DNA of 64,000 nt, from the NCBI GenBank assembly GCA_945910005.1, contig OX246739.1:12312292-12376291 (forward strand). Direction: 5' to 3'. Made by a program: the position numbers and the translations under genes. The notes under the pieces were generated by a model. The model made no database searches, was not told where the DNA came from, and saw nothing but the letters and a program-made list of their open reading frames with translations. Source of the DNA: Isoperla grammatica (taxonomy: Eukaryota; Arthropoda; Insecta; Plecoptera; Perlodidae). Each line of letters starts with the position of its first letter. The stretch's first letter is position 1. This document shows positions 1 through 12,947 of the stretch, piece after piece.

Positions 1-1536
1 TGATAAAATGAATTGCACAGCGGAATATTGACACTGTTGTATGAACGGTTACTCAGTGCCAGACGTTTACGTTCTTCGGTCACCGACCTTCTCATACCGT
101 AATTTACTAGAGTGTGTATAGCAGTTTTTCTTTGTTCATATTTATCACGCTGTGTCCCCCTGGAAACTGAGTACATGTCATACCTAACCTCTATATTTCC
201 GTATACCATCAATGAGCTTTAAAGCTCTATAACACAAATGTTGTCATCACTCATACTGGTTTTGTTAAATCCATCGTTTAACCTAAACCTTTTGTTTATG
301 TTATATGCATGAAATATTTAACCCAGTTATAAACTATTTTAGCAAGGTCTACTAAGTAGTTGATCTCCATGTTTGCGACCAAACTTTGGCGTTACCATTG
401 CAACACAATTGAAGCATATGTTTTTTTTTTTACAATACAGCCCATGTTTTTAAATGAAATTGGTGTGTTTCATATTTTTGTGATTTTGTTTATAACATCT
501 ATTTATCAATGTTTTAGGATAGGCCTGCATCAATTTTGTCGCAATCATGGCCGCTGTGACGTCACGTGGGAACTATGAACAGTTACCGTAATGGTGGTTC
601 CTGGGTTCAAGAGTATGCATATCACACGAGCAATTGGTATGGATTCGAAAATATCATCAATCCAGTTCTATCTAAAGCTAGAGTCACTCGCTTCGCTTAC
701 ACAAACAATACTCTACATTCCTTGCGCCTATATACTGACATCGCACTTGACAAATGGTACCGTTCTTGGAATTGCTTCATCTATTGTGTCTTAACTAAAG
801 CTTTATAAGCCAAGATTATTGAGCTCTTGCTAGGGAAACGAGATATTTGGAATGCGTGCTACATCCGAAGACACATTGACAATCATTCTACCAGACCTAA
901 TTAACAACTCATTATTACTAGTGCAGTAGTACAGAATACGTAGTATGGGGTACTATTGTTATGTTCTGAAAACCTTAGTCTTTAGCCAGTGATTCGAGTT
1001 TTTTGAATAGCAAAAAAAAATGTATCACAATTCAATTCTAGACAATAATTTCGAACTTACAAAGCAAAGTTTAGTATTTATCAAGAACATTCATTATTGT
1101 CTGTATTATAACTAGACAGTTTTGCGACGTACGATTTATTGGTAAACTATCTATACACCGAAATGCACTAATATAAATATTCAAATGCTAATTGATATAA
1201 AAAAAACACTCAAACTCATTATACTATTGAAATGATGATGGCGATAAAGATAAACAATGCCTAATACATTACATGTTACAACGATCATGATACACAAATT
1301 TGAATAACAGTTAATGCTGTATCTCTGGTGTCGTAAATTTGGTCAGACCTATAGCAAAGGGGCGCAAAGACGGAGCTCCGCAATCAAAGCCTTATTTGAA
1401 GCAACGTTTAAAATTACGATACTTAACGTTACACTAGTCAACTCGCTGTACCTTCAAGTCAGAACTGAAACGTTTAAATACAGACAAATACGGCAAAACA
1501 CATTTAAATTATTGTACTCTCACGAGAGTAAATGAA
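1..1536. other. Non-coding, AT-rich unique DNA
   Basis: Only short frames (up to 80 codons) with no recognisable domains. Apart from the CRE/E-box composite at 554 and short A or T runs (421-432, 1012-1020), nothing was recognised. Confidence 0.7.
554..569. promoter_or_regulatory. CRE plus E-box composite, copy 1
   Basis: CTGTGACGTCACGTGG joins a full CRE (TGACGTCA) to an E-box (CACGTG). Just upstream, ATGGCCGC resembles a YY1-type motif, so this could be part of a CpG promoter. The identical 16-mer occurs at 15913-15928. Confidence 0.35.
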
Positions 1537-1845
1537 GTGTTCGCACTGTCCAATCACTGATTCATGTGTTTCGTATTTGAAATATCGATCTTTGATTGGT
1601 CATCGCTCATTCGTCGATGGTGTTCGGAGCCTACAGGTTGGTTTAGGGCTAGTATTTCAATGTCCAGTTAAAATCTTCTTACTTACCTACTTACCTGACA
1701 GATTTACTTGACACTCTAACTGGACATTGCAATTAGAGGCTAGTCATTTTAAATTAAAGTCCCCCACTGAAAATCATTTTCGTTACTGAGTGGGTAGACT
1801 CTAAATGTGAATTTATTTATTTGTTTTTATTTTATTTACGTCGAT
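1537..1845 (+). repeat. Dispersed retroposon-like repeat, copy A
   Basis: Starts GTGTTCGCACTGTCCAATCA and runs to CTCTAAATGTGAATTTATTT plus a T-rich tail. Outside a nested insertion, the sequence matches the reverse complement of 58379-58569 at roughly 94% over the first 108 bp by eye. The TTTAT-type tail and absence of terminal inverted repeats suggest a SINE-like or truncated LINE-like retroposon; no tRNA-type head was seen. An 84-bp hairpin element interrupts it at 1654-1737. Confidence 0.75.
1654..1737. mobile_element. 84-bp hairpin insertion nested in repeat copy A
   Basis: Terminal inverted repeats CAATGTCCAGTTA (1658-1670) and TAACTGGACATTG (1717-1729) match over 13 bp. The repeat ggctagt flanks it (1647-1653, 1738-1744). 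The related copy at 58379-58569 lacks this segment at the same point, which shows it is an insertion. Too short to code; MITE-like. Confidence 0.7.
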
Positions 1846-1946
1846 AACACTAGTAAAAATTTTATGAAGTTCAGGTTGACTCACGAGAACGAACGGAGAA
1901 AATAAGAAAGAGGTCGTTTAGGTTTATTTTTTCCATGGGTCGGGGA

Positions 1947-1965
1947 GGGGGGGGGGGGGGGGGGG
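1947..1965. repeat. Poly(G) run
   Basis: Nineteen G. Comparable pure G or C runs of at least 14 occur at 4220-4236, 4676-4689, 7735-7752, 8381-8397, 22487-22500, 24846-24863 and 38881-38897. Confidence 0.95.
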
Positions 1966-2411
1966 TCGGGTCCAACAAGTTTAGAGACTTGAGACCGCTA
2001 AGTCAAATGCGCCGAAAGGTAGATTCCCGTTCACCGTAGCGACGTAGGCCCAAGCTGGACGGGGATTTAGGCCTAAGAAGATTACGTCACGATGCGCTGC
2101 TGTATTTCACAGGTTCCCAACCAATGAAAGTATTGCACGCGTTGTCGCATAAGCCCACACGCGCTCTGTCTCTCTTCCCTTCTTCGCTTTTCGTACATCT
2201 CCTCATTTTCTTTAAAGGAGAGAGAGTTTTGCCACAATAAAACATTTAAACGGAGATTATAATTACCGGGGTTAGGATTATACGGAAAACATTCTTGCTT
2301 TTCACCTTTGTGCTCACGGTTTGTAGTTGTTTACACAGTAATGTTGTACCCCATACATTTTTAAAAGTAAATCAGTACCGGTAATCAATATGCGTTCGTT
2401 GTACACGTTAT

Positions 2412-2434
2412 ATTATATATATATATATATATAT
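2412..2434. repeat. (TA)n microsatellite
   Basis: About eleven TA units in AT-rich DNA. Confidence 0.9.
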
Positions 2435-3519
2435 ATTCTTCTCTACTGTAAAATAATACAATTTTTACTTTTTATATAATTTTATAGTTTGAACCTTGAT
2501 AATAAACATGATGTTAAAGATCCCGAATAATGTGTGCATCTAATGTACTTGCAATTGTAGCATCAATTGTGCTATGGTATTAATTTTTGTTAAACAAATT
2601 GTAATCTGGCTAATAAATTTCGTCACGCGGTAATAAAGCATATTAAAATATTTGATGAATAAAACTATAGGGTTACAAACAACACTTAAAGCAGTGGGTA
2701 TTTACATATTTTACAAATAGATAATACGAGACGGGACATTAAATAGACGTGTTAGGAAACGAATAACATTTTGGTGGAGGTGCCGAGTACAGAACAACTA
2801 CAACGATGCTAATGAATGCATAACACAAGCGAACACACAACAATATACAGGCATGAAATAATCATTTACTAATGTGTAAAGATTTTTCTGGTGTACGATC
2901 TAAAATATATACGCGAAGGAAATACGTAATAACATGTCATTTTCAAGTCAGTATGTGTCAAAACACAAATAATTGAAACTACATCACGAGGATGAACTGC
3001 CACTAGTTGACTAGTGCTAAAGCATTGTCTTAACCCCAATGAGGCCGTGCCACCCCTCCACTGGTGTCATAACTCCTCGAAAGGAGGGGGGGAGGTCGTC
3101 ATGCCCTATCGACATCATCGAAGGCGTCGGCCCGCCCTTACAAGCACTTATCGCGCGACACACGTTCAACTAGATTAGTGGTCCATGCAGCCAGCCTATC
3201 AGCCGCATTTATCTGCTGATTTACAGCACAGTAATGATTATAGAGCGGTAAAAACGGCCAATAACTGTCTTATTTACAACACGACCAATAACTAACATGG
3301 TATAACCGACCTTAGTCTCTAGAAGAAAAGAAAATCCGCGGCGGATTGGAAAGCATATCATGAACTGAAAAGATTGTTGGACTTTTTATGACCAGCGTTT
3401 TATGTTTGCACAAACGACATGATTTATATTTACACAATTATAATAAATATTTACATCATGAACATCAATCCATAAAGCTACAAATGAAAGTTGTGAAACC
3501 AAGACGCGTATGCCCGAAC

Positions 3520-3595
3520 TACTTCCAGCTAAATACTTAAGTATCTGCTAACTTCTTACCACCATGTCAACGTCCAATCAGAAGCTGTGCAATAA
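3520..3595. repeat. Partial copy of the 50975-51101 MITE family
   Basis: ACTTCCAGCTAAATACTTAA and the following 50 bp align to the left part of 50975-51101 at about 75% by eye. The opposite terminal repeat is not found. Confidence 0.5.
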
Positions 3596-3648
3596 AGTCA
3601 GCTGACCACCAAAAGTTGTTGGCGGGCATTATACCAAAAGAATAAGGA

Positions 3649-3783
3649 ATGAAGCAATCACACGAACATAACCACGCCCAGAAACTAACAACAATCACCA
3701 AAGAACCTAACTTTTCGAGCGCTCCGCTTTCTTCCTCAGACACGATGCCATTTCGGTGTTTATTGTTCGTGTGATTGTTTCAA
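3649..3783. mobile_element. 135-bp MITE-like element
   Basis: Inverted ends contain the perfect 14-mer CAATCACACGAACA (3655-3668) and its complement (3764-3777), extending to about 20 bp with mismatches. No coding capacity and no certain target duplication. Confidence 0.55.
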
Positions 3784-3811
3784 TTGACAAATGAAAGTAT
3801 TACATATACAT

Positions 3812-3887
3812 CAAGGTCCACTAGATCGCTTGTAGCGCGCGCGCTGCGCGCGAATTACTCCGCTAGGAGTGAATCCAGTAGACCTTG
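3812..3887. mobile_element. Palindromic fold-back element, copy 1 (76 bp, diverged)
   Basis: Ends CAAGGTCCACTAGATC and GAATCCAGTAGACCTTG are imperfect inverted copies, with a GCGC-rich palindromic centre. The 9-bp repeat catatacat sits exactly outside both ends (3803-3811 and 3888-3896). The interior has drifted from the other copies, but the ends and length match. Confidence 0.7.
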
Positions 3888-6146
3888 CATATACATAAGT
3901 CACATTTTACTACCAACTTAATATGAACATCAACCGCTGACATGCATATATGAGCTGGATCGAAAAGGTTTGTTCTGTGTGTGCACTCATCAAGGAAGGA
4001 CTGTGCAATCGGCCCGAAACGTCAAGATTTTTTTATGAATGGACGCGGCGATATCCAACAACCAATTTATCTAAATAAACTAAGATGTTACACAAATTTT
4101 AACATAGGCACCTAGACAGAAGAAAAAAGTACGCAGCAAAATAGTGAGAATACAAATTAAAGTGATGAAGATTGAGTGCCTATATCTGTCAGTATACAAA
4201 TACATATTGGGGGGGGGGGAGGGGGGGGGGGGGGGGCACTTATATTCGGTAGGACTAACCTTAGGTCGTGTTACTTCTGGTTTCATGTACAGCACGACCG
4301 TACAAGAAACAACCTGCATCATCCATGTATATGATATGAAAACTCTAAGGTATGAAGCGAACAGTGATATTAAATTGTTTTCTTACCCAACGAGCGTTAT
4401 CTGAAAGCGAGTCATGCAATCTATCGCACGCTACACACCCGTAAAAACATGTAATAATGTCTTATACATGGATAGCACAATACGTGTGTGTTGCCTCGGT
4501 GCAATATGTACGGCAGACTCCACTTCGCATGTGCATTGAAATACCATTTTTGTTTTGTTTTCCAAACGTTGAGAGCACAAAACCTCTTGCAATTAATTAT
4601 ATATACCACTGCAGTTATATTTGCTCCAGACGGTATTTCATCCTGCACTAGCACAGCGGTGAGGCTGCATACACAGGGGGGGGGGGGGGTCTCCTGGCTA
4701 CATTTTCCTGGGCGTTGGTTTCGACGGTCATAGAAAAAGTGATGGTCAACGATAATTTACAGATGATTAAATTAACGTCGGTGTAGTACGTTACCGCATT
4801 AGCATTTCGTTAATTGTGAAATTATTTATTGTCACCAGTCACCACCAGTTCTCAGTAGGAATTGTAAATGTTATTTGTGTTGTCTTATTCTTTTATCCTT
4901 ACTTTTTATTATAGATGTGCCAAAGAATGCGATAGAATTTGTTTAATCTAAATGACATCTAACATTGTATGAGCAATTTGTAATTGTTGTTGATGCAAGA
5001 TTTGGATAAATTCACGGTGTTTTACTTGTGTAATTACTTTATCAACTGGATGAAACCTGACCAGCTTATTTTAACATCCGCAAAAAAATTTTAACAAAAT
5101 AATTCGAATTTATTTATTCATTTTTTTTAAGTCCCACAACTCTATTAAAAAAGAAGTTACATAATACCAATGAAAATTACCCGTGTAATTTGTTAAAATG
5201 TGAACTTTTCAACAATTCTCAGCTGAAATACAAATGAAATAAAAACTAGAATTTCAGCACTTTAGTCAGTTACGCACGCTAATACGAATGCTTAAGTGAG
5301 TGGGCCTACTATTCAAATCTAATACAAGAAAAATGATCTTACTTCCGTAAACAAATTGTAGCGTTCTTTTGACATAACATATTTTGAAATCGTCATCTGC
5401 AATATCATTTGCTTCGGCAATTTTGGTTTACCGGTATTTTTATTTACCAAGTTTGTATCACGAAACGGAAAATTTCTTAGATAGAAGAGATTATTGAAAG
5501 AGCTAAATTGAAAACGATGTCAATGGCTTGTTCAACACGTGCTACACCGCTGTTTAATAAAAAGTTGCCAGAAGTTTGAAGCCCGACTTTCACAGTTTCT
5601 CTAGTGATTTCCTGTCGTCTTCAACAAGCGCCTTAAGAACTGTATGGTGGCGCTAAATCTGGCCTCTCGACGGCGAGTCCTAGAAGTTACGGAAACCCGC
5701 CAACAACAATGGCAGACCGAGGTGCACCGTCTAAGTTTTGATCACCCACGATTATTATGTTTTTCATATATATATATTTACAAGAAGCGATGAGTTTCTA
5801 GCAATTCTTTGCCATGTCAATCCGAACGTAAGCTACTATGAGATGTAGCTTTATTGGATAGGTAACCGAAACCGCGAGACTAGTGTGCAATAGCTTCAAT
5901 CTCTTTGAAAACGTATTATATTATAAACACCGCTCTCGGTGGGACCAATACAAGACTAAGCCATTTCCCAACAGGGAATACCTATTATCATTTATTCATT
6001 ATTCACTATTCATTCAATTACCAAGTATCGACTAAAACACTAGATTTATATGGAGTTGTTAAATCTAAGTAGGTTCCCATACGAGAATTATTGTCAGACT
6101 TGTCATTTACCTCTTTCATCGAGTGTTCAATTATCGAGCAAGAAGC
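3888..6146. other. Non-coding region with poly(G) tracts
   Basis: Holds G-rich runs at 4209-4236 and 4676-4689 that create glycine- and proline-rich artefact frames. Bases 3990-4035 (GGCCCGAAACGTC) resemble the 3' part of a repeat seen in Penelope-like elements, but no element could be defined. No gene recognised. Confidence 0.65.
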
Positions 6147-6206
6147 CGATCAGCTGGACTCATTATTTATAATTGTCGATTAGCTGGGTTGATTATTTAT
6201 GATTAT
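6147..6206. repeat. 30-bp tandem duplication
   Basis: CGATCAGCTGGACTCATTAT and CGATTAGCTGGGTTGATTAT are adjacent, about 80% alike, each followed by TTATxATT. Confidence 0.65.
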
Positions 6207-9200
6207 GTTTAGACTACGGCTTTTAATGGGACGACATAAATTCTAATTTGAGTTGCTACGGAATAAGTGTTAAAATATAGCTTCCAGTAAACGAAAACGT
6301 TTTTCAAAGAACCATCAACAAGTAATTTCTTTCGTTATTTCTATATCAATGCGTGTTTGCATTTCATGTGGTTACGACGAATCTATTTAGAAAAAGTATT
6401 TGTCTACCTCATTAAAAAAAAAAAAAAATTTAAAATGTGGCCGGTTGGGAGCATAAGTTATAATGTATTCAAATTGTACCTAAATCGATGCACGACGAAA
6501 TGTTTTTAAATACGATTTTCACTACAAATTGAATACTAGGTATTTATTGAAAATAAACAACGATCAAAAAGAAATATGGGCAATTGACAAAAAACTAATT
6601 AAACACAATTTTAATCCAGATATTCGAGAAGAACATAGAAATAAAAAAATTAAACCCCGACTAGAAATTATAATTCCGGTCCCCCACTGGCCAGGGGGGC
6701 GTTTTGACCACCAGACCACCATGTTCATGTGCATTTTGACATATGAATGATGTTTATCTCTGGAATAAAATAATAATCATTTGGTTATATCTTCCAAAAC
6801 TAGATGTATCCAAAAATGTAAGCAATCAAAATAGAGAATAATCGTGGATACTATTCATGGGTACCATCCATCTATTTAACAACTGCCGATTAGGCTTCAT
6901 TACGAATACAATCTGACTATACAAATTATATACATGGATAAAGAGAGTTCTATTTAAAACTCAAAGTTTTTTGAAGAGCCAGTAAACGTCTTTGCCTGAC
7001 AACTACTGTAACTCGCCCTTACAAATTAAAGTACGTCCTATGCATGGAAGTTTAAGTAGCTTTTCAATGCAAGTATAGCTATCAACCATTGTAAAAAGAC
7101 GTCAACCACCAGTAGTAATGCACAGATTTAAAACAATGTAAAAGGAAATTCAACTAAGGTAAGTCCTACGGTTACAGTTACGAGGGGAGAAGGTTGGGAG
7201 AAATGTTGAGATTAAAACGAAATGTTTGAGCAATTCATCCCCTTTATTGCATTTACAATGTTCAGAACGTACATAAATACGGACTATACGACGAATTATA
7301 GGGGTTTAATCAAAATCAGTCGAATATTTTGTACCAGTCGGAGTGAACTCATCGCTGTGGCTACACACACCCCTTAAAGAGGGATTCCCACAAACTCATA
7401 TTTACTCTCGAGCATATCGCTGAAAACTATGATTACAAATGTCCAGCCAGCAAGTGCGTGCATTGTAAAATGCAGTTGTTTGTTGCTAAGATTTGGTTTG
7501 TTTGTCAGACAGGAGCTAGTATGAGCACTTTTTTGGCCCTAGATTATCCAAATAAGGAACATAGCTGTTCGCCCCAGGCCGCATACTTGACTTTCACACT
7601 CGTCGTTTCCCCTCCTAACGATTTTCTTGGAAATACAAACCATCCCCTCGAATTACATTCAACCCTTTACCCCAGATAACAAACTACCTCGAATCAAACA
7701 AAATGTCCTGCAAAAAAAAAAAATTCTATCTACCCCCCCCCCCCCCCCCCCAACAGATTTCTACCTGCCGATTAAAGTATGTTTTTTTTTTTCCCCAGTC
7801 TCAATGATCCCTGTTGCATGGAAGCGACCCCGCGTGTTGATGGACGAGAAAACGCTACAACCCCTGCGTGTGTAAATTAGTGCGTACGCACCGAAAGGCT
7901 TGGGTTGGCCCACTCCTTCTAAGAGGATTATTATTAAAGTTTCCGCAGTACTTGACATAGCCTAACTTTGCAAACGCTATTCAAAGAGATCATTAAAATT
8001 CTAGAAGGAAACGGAACCCGCTCGTGGCCCCTGGACTTTTTATCAACATGGAGGGAAATTGTTTTTTTTTCTTGTAAGATCTTCGGAGGTTAAAAAGAAT
8101 CTTATAAGCAGCTAGCTAGCTCTAGGCAGTTTAAACGTATTCCGATCTTCCAGAGTCTAATGTTTTATTGCAACTGACAGTTGATTCTCTATCCATCTCC
8201 GATGCTTCAACGACCAATATTGGCAAAACAAGAATAATTATTGCTATAATGTTATAGTAATGTCCGTGTGTTTGAAGAAGTCTAAACGTGTAATGGGAAA
8301 TGTGTGTATTCAACACGGCGACAATTGATCGTGTAATAGGCCTATAGAAGTGTCTGTTGAGTATAAAATATCAATAACATCCCCCCCCCCCCCCCCCTCA
8401 GGCCCAAATCCTCGCTTCATTCTCTCCTATAACCCTCAACAAACGCTTACTCCCTAATTGCTCCCGTAAAACCAACCCCTGGTTCTTTAAATACTTCACT
8501 AATCAAAACATTTTCTTTTCAATATCACCCTCATCATGGCTTTAAATAGCCAGACAATATTTTATTCATTCGCTTATGCATGGGTGGTAGAGGAGGACGG
8601 AGCCAAGGGGAGAGAGGGGGAGAGGCAAGGTCAGAAAGCGGAAGTGATCTTTGTTCGTGGTATTGAGTGAGTCGTAGATTGTTCTTTTATGAGCAAGTCG
8701 CGACGAAGACCGGTGGAGAGGGTTGTTAAGTGGTGAGGTTGAGGTTAATTGGCTCAGCAATGCCAGCCAGCATACGACGACCGGGCCACTCATTTCTTTT
8801 CACTTCTAATTCATTGCGTCACTAAAGAGAAGAATGCGAGACTGATATGGATACGGGCCCTTGGTCTGTCTATTCAAAACTCTCTTTGAAATTAGCATAA
8901 TATACCCAGGCTAGTTTATTACATCATGTCGCTGATGATATTAATTTTATTAAGAGAGACATTTATAACTTAGTTTACTGGCATTGTGGGTTTCGTTTAT
9001 AACATGTCCTCCCTGTTGCGTAAGAAAATCATGGCAACAACAATCTTTAGGTATAATAAAGTTTACAACCCTCTTGGAAGCACATTTTCCATGTGCGACC
9101 AACCGAAAGCCTGAAGCACCCTCTTACGGGGCAGTCAGACGTTGTAAGTACAGGCGGGAGAACGGTAACAGCGTCGACCGGCCATTTTGAAACCGAGTAA

Positions 9201-9420
9201 AAGCGTAAGCATGGTGAAACTGCGTGGTTTTGATTACATAATCGCAAAGTAGAAGTAGACAGACAGTCAACCAGATCATGACTATCACACTAACTCACTA
9301 AAAGCATTACCTTAGCTTTTTAGGTTGAGGCTGATTGTCCAATAATACCAGAATAGAATGCCCTACCAGAACTACGTATTGCTTTTGTTGTACTAAGAAA
9401 ACATACTCCTTGAAGGTGTT
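6207..9420. other. Non-coding region with poly(C)/poly(T) runs
   Basis: Contains C runs at 7735-7752 and 8381-8397. The 60-82 codon frames here show no known domain. No transposon ends recognised. Confidence 0.65.
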
Positions 9421-9708
9421 ATACATACATACATACATACATACATACATACATACATACATACATACATACATACATACATACATACATACATACATAC
9501 ATACATACATACATACATACATACATACATAGTACATACACACATACATACATACATACATACATACATACATACATACATACATACATACATACATACA
9601 TACATACATACATACATACATACATACATACATACATACATACATACATACATACATACATACATACATACATACATACATACATACATACATACATACA
9701 TACATACA
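9421..9708. repeat. (CATA)n microsatellite, about 288 bp
   Basis: Tetranucleotide array with one interruption at about 9531-9544 (AGTACATACACA). Open reading frames of MYVC or THIH type on both strands are artefacts of the repeat. Confidence 0.98.
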
Positions 9709-10739
9709 GATAATTAACATTGTGAACGACTGTGAAGCACTAAAGAATAAGTAACTTCTGTAATACTAATAGCTGTACTTCAAAAGAAGATCAATTTGAT
9801 TAATGGTATTATTCAACATAATATCACTTATCCAACTTCATGTAGATGTAAGTGATTTTAAATATCACTACGTGGATAAATTATTATTAAAACAATTACA
9901 TTAATTTTTAGGTCAAAGTCGAACAACGGGAACATGTTTTGATTCGAGGAAAACTAACAATTAGAAGAAGTTTTCCGAGTAAATACACCAAACTCGACGA
10001 CGGAGCAAAGAACCTTTGAGTTGTATGACAAAGTTAGTAAAGCAGGCTAGGTGGATGACAGTTTTTGTTCCTCATCAATGTTTACACAATAAAAGTACGT
10101 TACATGGAATATCGCATGATAAACAAGGATCAGTTCCGTGATAACAGCGTGAGGGTAATTTTCAAACTAGAGCCTCTAAACAAATCTACGCACTAATGGC
10201 TTAACCTTAGCTGCTGTACTTTTCTCTTACACGACGTCGAAAAAACAACGCTTTAAAACCAGACTACGTTTTCGAGGTCCCTTCACGATTGCCACCTTGC
10301 AGACTTTAATGCGCGTTGTTTTATTACAATAAAAAATGTATACCTTCAGTACATGTTATGTTTCCAAGAGTTAGCGCAAATTTCATCCCCTAACGTAACT
10401 AGCATTAGCCCGCAACAATCAATCAATCTCTAAGTGCTTCCTTAGATCCCACTCGCCCTCAGTTCTTTCAATCGTCTTCCAATCATGCATGCATAGTAAT
10501 TACTAATTTTACAATAACGTACCAGCAAGAAATGTTATATAGTACTATGCCTGTTTGAGGAAAGAAGCCATTTGGAAGTAGACTAAAAGCTCGGTAAAGC
10601 AAGTCTAAAACAACGTGACGCTCATATGGAAGTTGCTTATCGTGGTTACACCAGCAATGTCATCTTTCAGCTTCACCTAACTCGGAGTTGTTAATGGTGG
10701 CTACATTTTGATGATGGTGTCACTAAACTAAACCGACAT
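9709..10739. other. Non-coding unique DNA
   Basis: AT-rich; small inverted motifs around 9828-9880 (TTATCCA...TGGATAA). No gene recognised. Confidence 0.65.
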
Positions 10740-10795
10740 AGGTGAAAAATGATTCCATTTGGGAGGTTGTTGGTTCAATTCCCGTCATTGCAATC
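10740..10795 (+). repeat. B-box-containing SINE-like fragment
   Basis: GGTTCAATTCCC after GGGAGGTTGTT resembles a tRNA T-arm. A similar GGAGG..AGTTCAATTCCAG occurs at 16118-16141 in matching context. Weak homology suggests two old copies of one SINE family. Confidence 0.35.
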
Positions 10796-10887
10796 GAGAC
10801 TGGGGTTCTTCTTCGCCTAGCGGAGGCTCGTCGAACCTTCAAGTGAGTGTGACGAGCCTCCGCTAGGCGAAGATCAAGTAGATCTTG
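10796..10887. mobile_element. Palindromic fold-back element, copy 2
   Basis: A perfect 22-bp inverted repeat (10811-10832 and 10851-10872; arm CTTCGCCTAGCGGAGGCTCG plus two bases) encloses an 18-base loop. The right flank continues into AAGTAGATCTTG as in the other copies. The left outer part has decayed and no target duplication is visible. It may lie inside a tRNA-like SINE fragment that begins just to the left. Confidence 0.65.
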
Positions 10888-12507
10888 TTCCGTTTCCTCA
10901 TTAATTAGTAGTATTTGTTTCAATTTAGAATTCTTATAATAAATCTTCATTGGTTTATACGGAAAGTAGAAATAATATTGTTAAAACATTTCAAAACCAC
11001 ACAGTTATTGATAATACCATGAATTCTGTGTTTTGATAACAATACAAGTTTCTTAACTCCTGATAGTTTGACATCCCTGTTTGTTTTGCATCGTGTCGTA
11101 CAGTTTGGTACAAATTAAATCAGACTTCCTCGCCAATCATCTCTCGTTGCAAGTTAGCGAACTTCCTGCACACAATACCCCTCATGTAACTTCGCTTCGT
11201 CGAGCTGCGTCTCAATTGCCCCTTTAGAGGTACAATGGGAGCTGTAGGTACATAAACAATTTAAACTTTACATAATTGAATCCGAGACACTAGCAAAAAC
11301 CCATTGAGTATACCAGACAAGAATAGTTTAATCTGATGCGGAGATTTACTCTTTGAATTTGGATGGCATACAGAAAGTCGATCTACCTCCTGATAAGTAA
11401 ACTAGAATTAAGTTTTTTACTCTTTTACTCTTTCACTCTTTTAATCATTTGTTGTTTGACTTCGAACAAGTTCATTTATACTTTATAGCTATGCTATCCT
11501 GCTAGAAAAGGCAAAAAAAAAACTTAACAAAGAGCAAGCACACAATGTATATGTATACAGTGAAATGGAAGCATACGTTGATTGTTGGTTCAAGAAAACT
11601 GGTAAGCTATTCGCTACACGTTCGATACCAATTAGGATCCGCTATAATGGTGCTTCTACGCCCATTCAATCAACGAATTATTGGAACTTAATAAATGTCT
11701 GCTGACTCTTCTATGCTACCTTTTATTTTTTGTACAATGTGCTTGAAGCGAAATCAAATTCTAAAAGTAAAGATGTTTATTGAATCAACCCTATTTGTAC
11801 CGAAAGTATAAACCTTACCTGCGAAGACACCTCTAGAACATTGAATGGTGTGTTGAAGGCTGATAGTAGATATGTTTATCATCGCACATTTCACTTCCAT
11901 GTTCGCGATATTGCGTTTTGAAGTGGTTTTTGATTCTGGTTATGAGATATGCACAAGAGTTGAGCAAGCATGGAAAACAGATGTTATGTTATAAGGGTCT
12001 GAGGGTGGCTCACCCACTGCTTCCCCATCAGTATCAGTTTTGTGGTGTTACATTTATTGAATAACAATAGTATTATTCGAAATATGAATTTATTACGATT
12101 CCTATCATATGAAACAGAATGTATTTGTTTTCGTATCAATAGCTTCTGGCGTTGATTTTTCGATGGTTTTCAATATCCAAATTACAATAGTCTAATTTGC
12201 ATTCTGATTGTAAATTATTTAAACTTACAAAGTGTTTTTATTACTTGTGGATAGCTTTTTTAAATTCATCCGAATTTCTTTGTTATTCATTTCATAAATG
12301 AAAATATGAGCGCGATAAGGCTGTTCCGAAATTCTCAACTTTTTGCCGGTTTTTTTCCTCCGGCATCATTGGATGATATTTTATTGTTGTATTACATCTC
12401 GGCGTTGCGGAAAGACACAAAGAAATATGATCAAACACGTGCGGACAAAAAAAAACTCAATCAGAAGCGAAAATGTGGAAGTAATGAAGACTCGCATCAA
12501 TAACAGA
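10888..12507. other. Non-coding unique DNA
   Basis: AT-rich, with a degenerate CTCTTTTA repeat at 11417-11445. The frames of 65-108 codons starting at about 12306-12343 overlap each other and the 10-bp tandem repeat and show no domain. Confidence 0.6.
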
Positions 12508-12548
12508 GTCAAGTCCGGCCAAGTCCGGCCAAGTTCGGCCAAGTTCGT
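12508..12548. repeat. 10-bp tandem repeat (CAAGTCCGGC), 4 units
   Basis: CAAGTCCGGC x2 followed by two CAAGTTCG-type units. Two unremarkable reading frames cross it. Confidence 0.88.
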
Positions 12549-12839
12549 TTCTCTCATTGAAAGCTGCAAGCAAGGAACGGAAACTGAACGAGACGTGACG
12601 AGACTGTTGACTTTCCTTCACAGATTCCAGACGATACTGCTAACCAGAAGATCACCTCACCGGACATAAGGCTAACTAACCAGGTCGTACGAGATATGTT
12701 ACAACAAACTCCATCGACATTCATTATAGACAGCTTAAGAAGCAAGATATTTCAACGTAATTTGCTTCAAATTTAAAATTATATTTACAATAAAATTAAA
12801 AGGAAGAAAAAACGTTTTCGAACCAACAATTATTGTACT

Positions 12840-12947
12840 TTTTGGGCTCTTGTTCTGTTTCCAGCTTTATCCATCAAATCTACAACAAAGAGAGTGAAAA
12901 TTGTTCAAGAGCCCAAAACCATGCAACTACACATGTGCAGTTGCATG
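12840..12947. repeat. Two adjacent inverted repeats
   Basis: TTTTGGGCTCTTG (12840-12852) pairs perfectly with 12906-12918. Immediately to the right CATGCAACT (12920-12928) pairs with 12939-12947 around ACATGT. Possibly parts of a short inverted-repeat element. Confidence 0.55.

Larger units (their letters stand above)
1846..3519. other. Non-coding region with poly(G) and (TA)n
   Basis: Contains the G run at 1947, the (TA)n at 2412 and a CACTAGTTGACTAGTG palindrome at 3002-3017. No gene recognised. Confidence 0.7.

Noticed and set aside
3990..4035. Possible hammerhead ribozyme or Penelope-like element end (CCCGAAACGTC)
   Set aside because: The GAAAC part is present with a weak stem beside it, but the essential CUGANGA core is missing (sequence reads CTCATCAAGGA) and no reverse transcriptase or GIY-YIG trace is nearby.
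9307..9720. 137-codon minus-strand frame and several 65-102 codon frames
   Set aside because: They are translations of the (CATA)n microsatellite (MYVC/THIH repeats), open in several frames on both strands.
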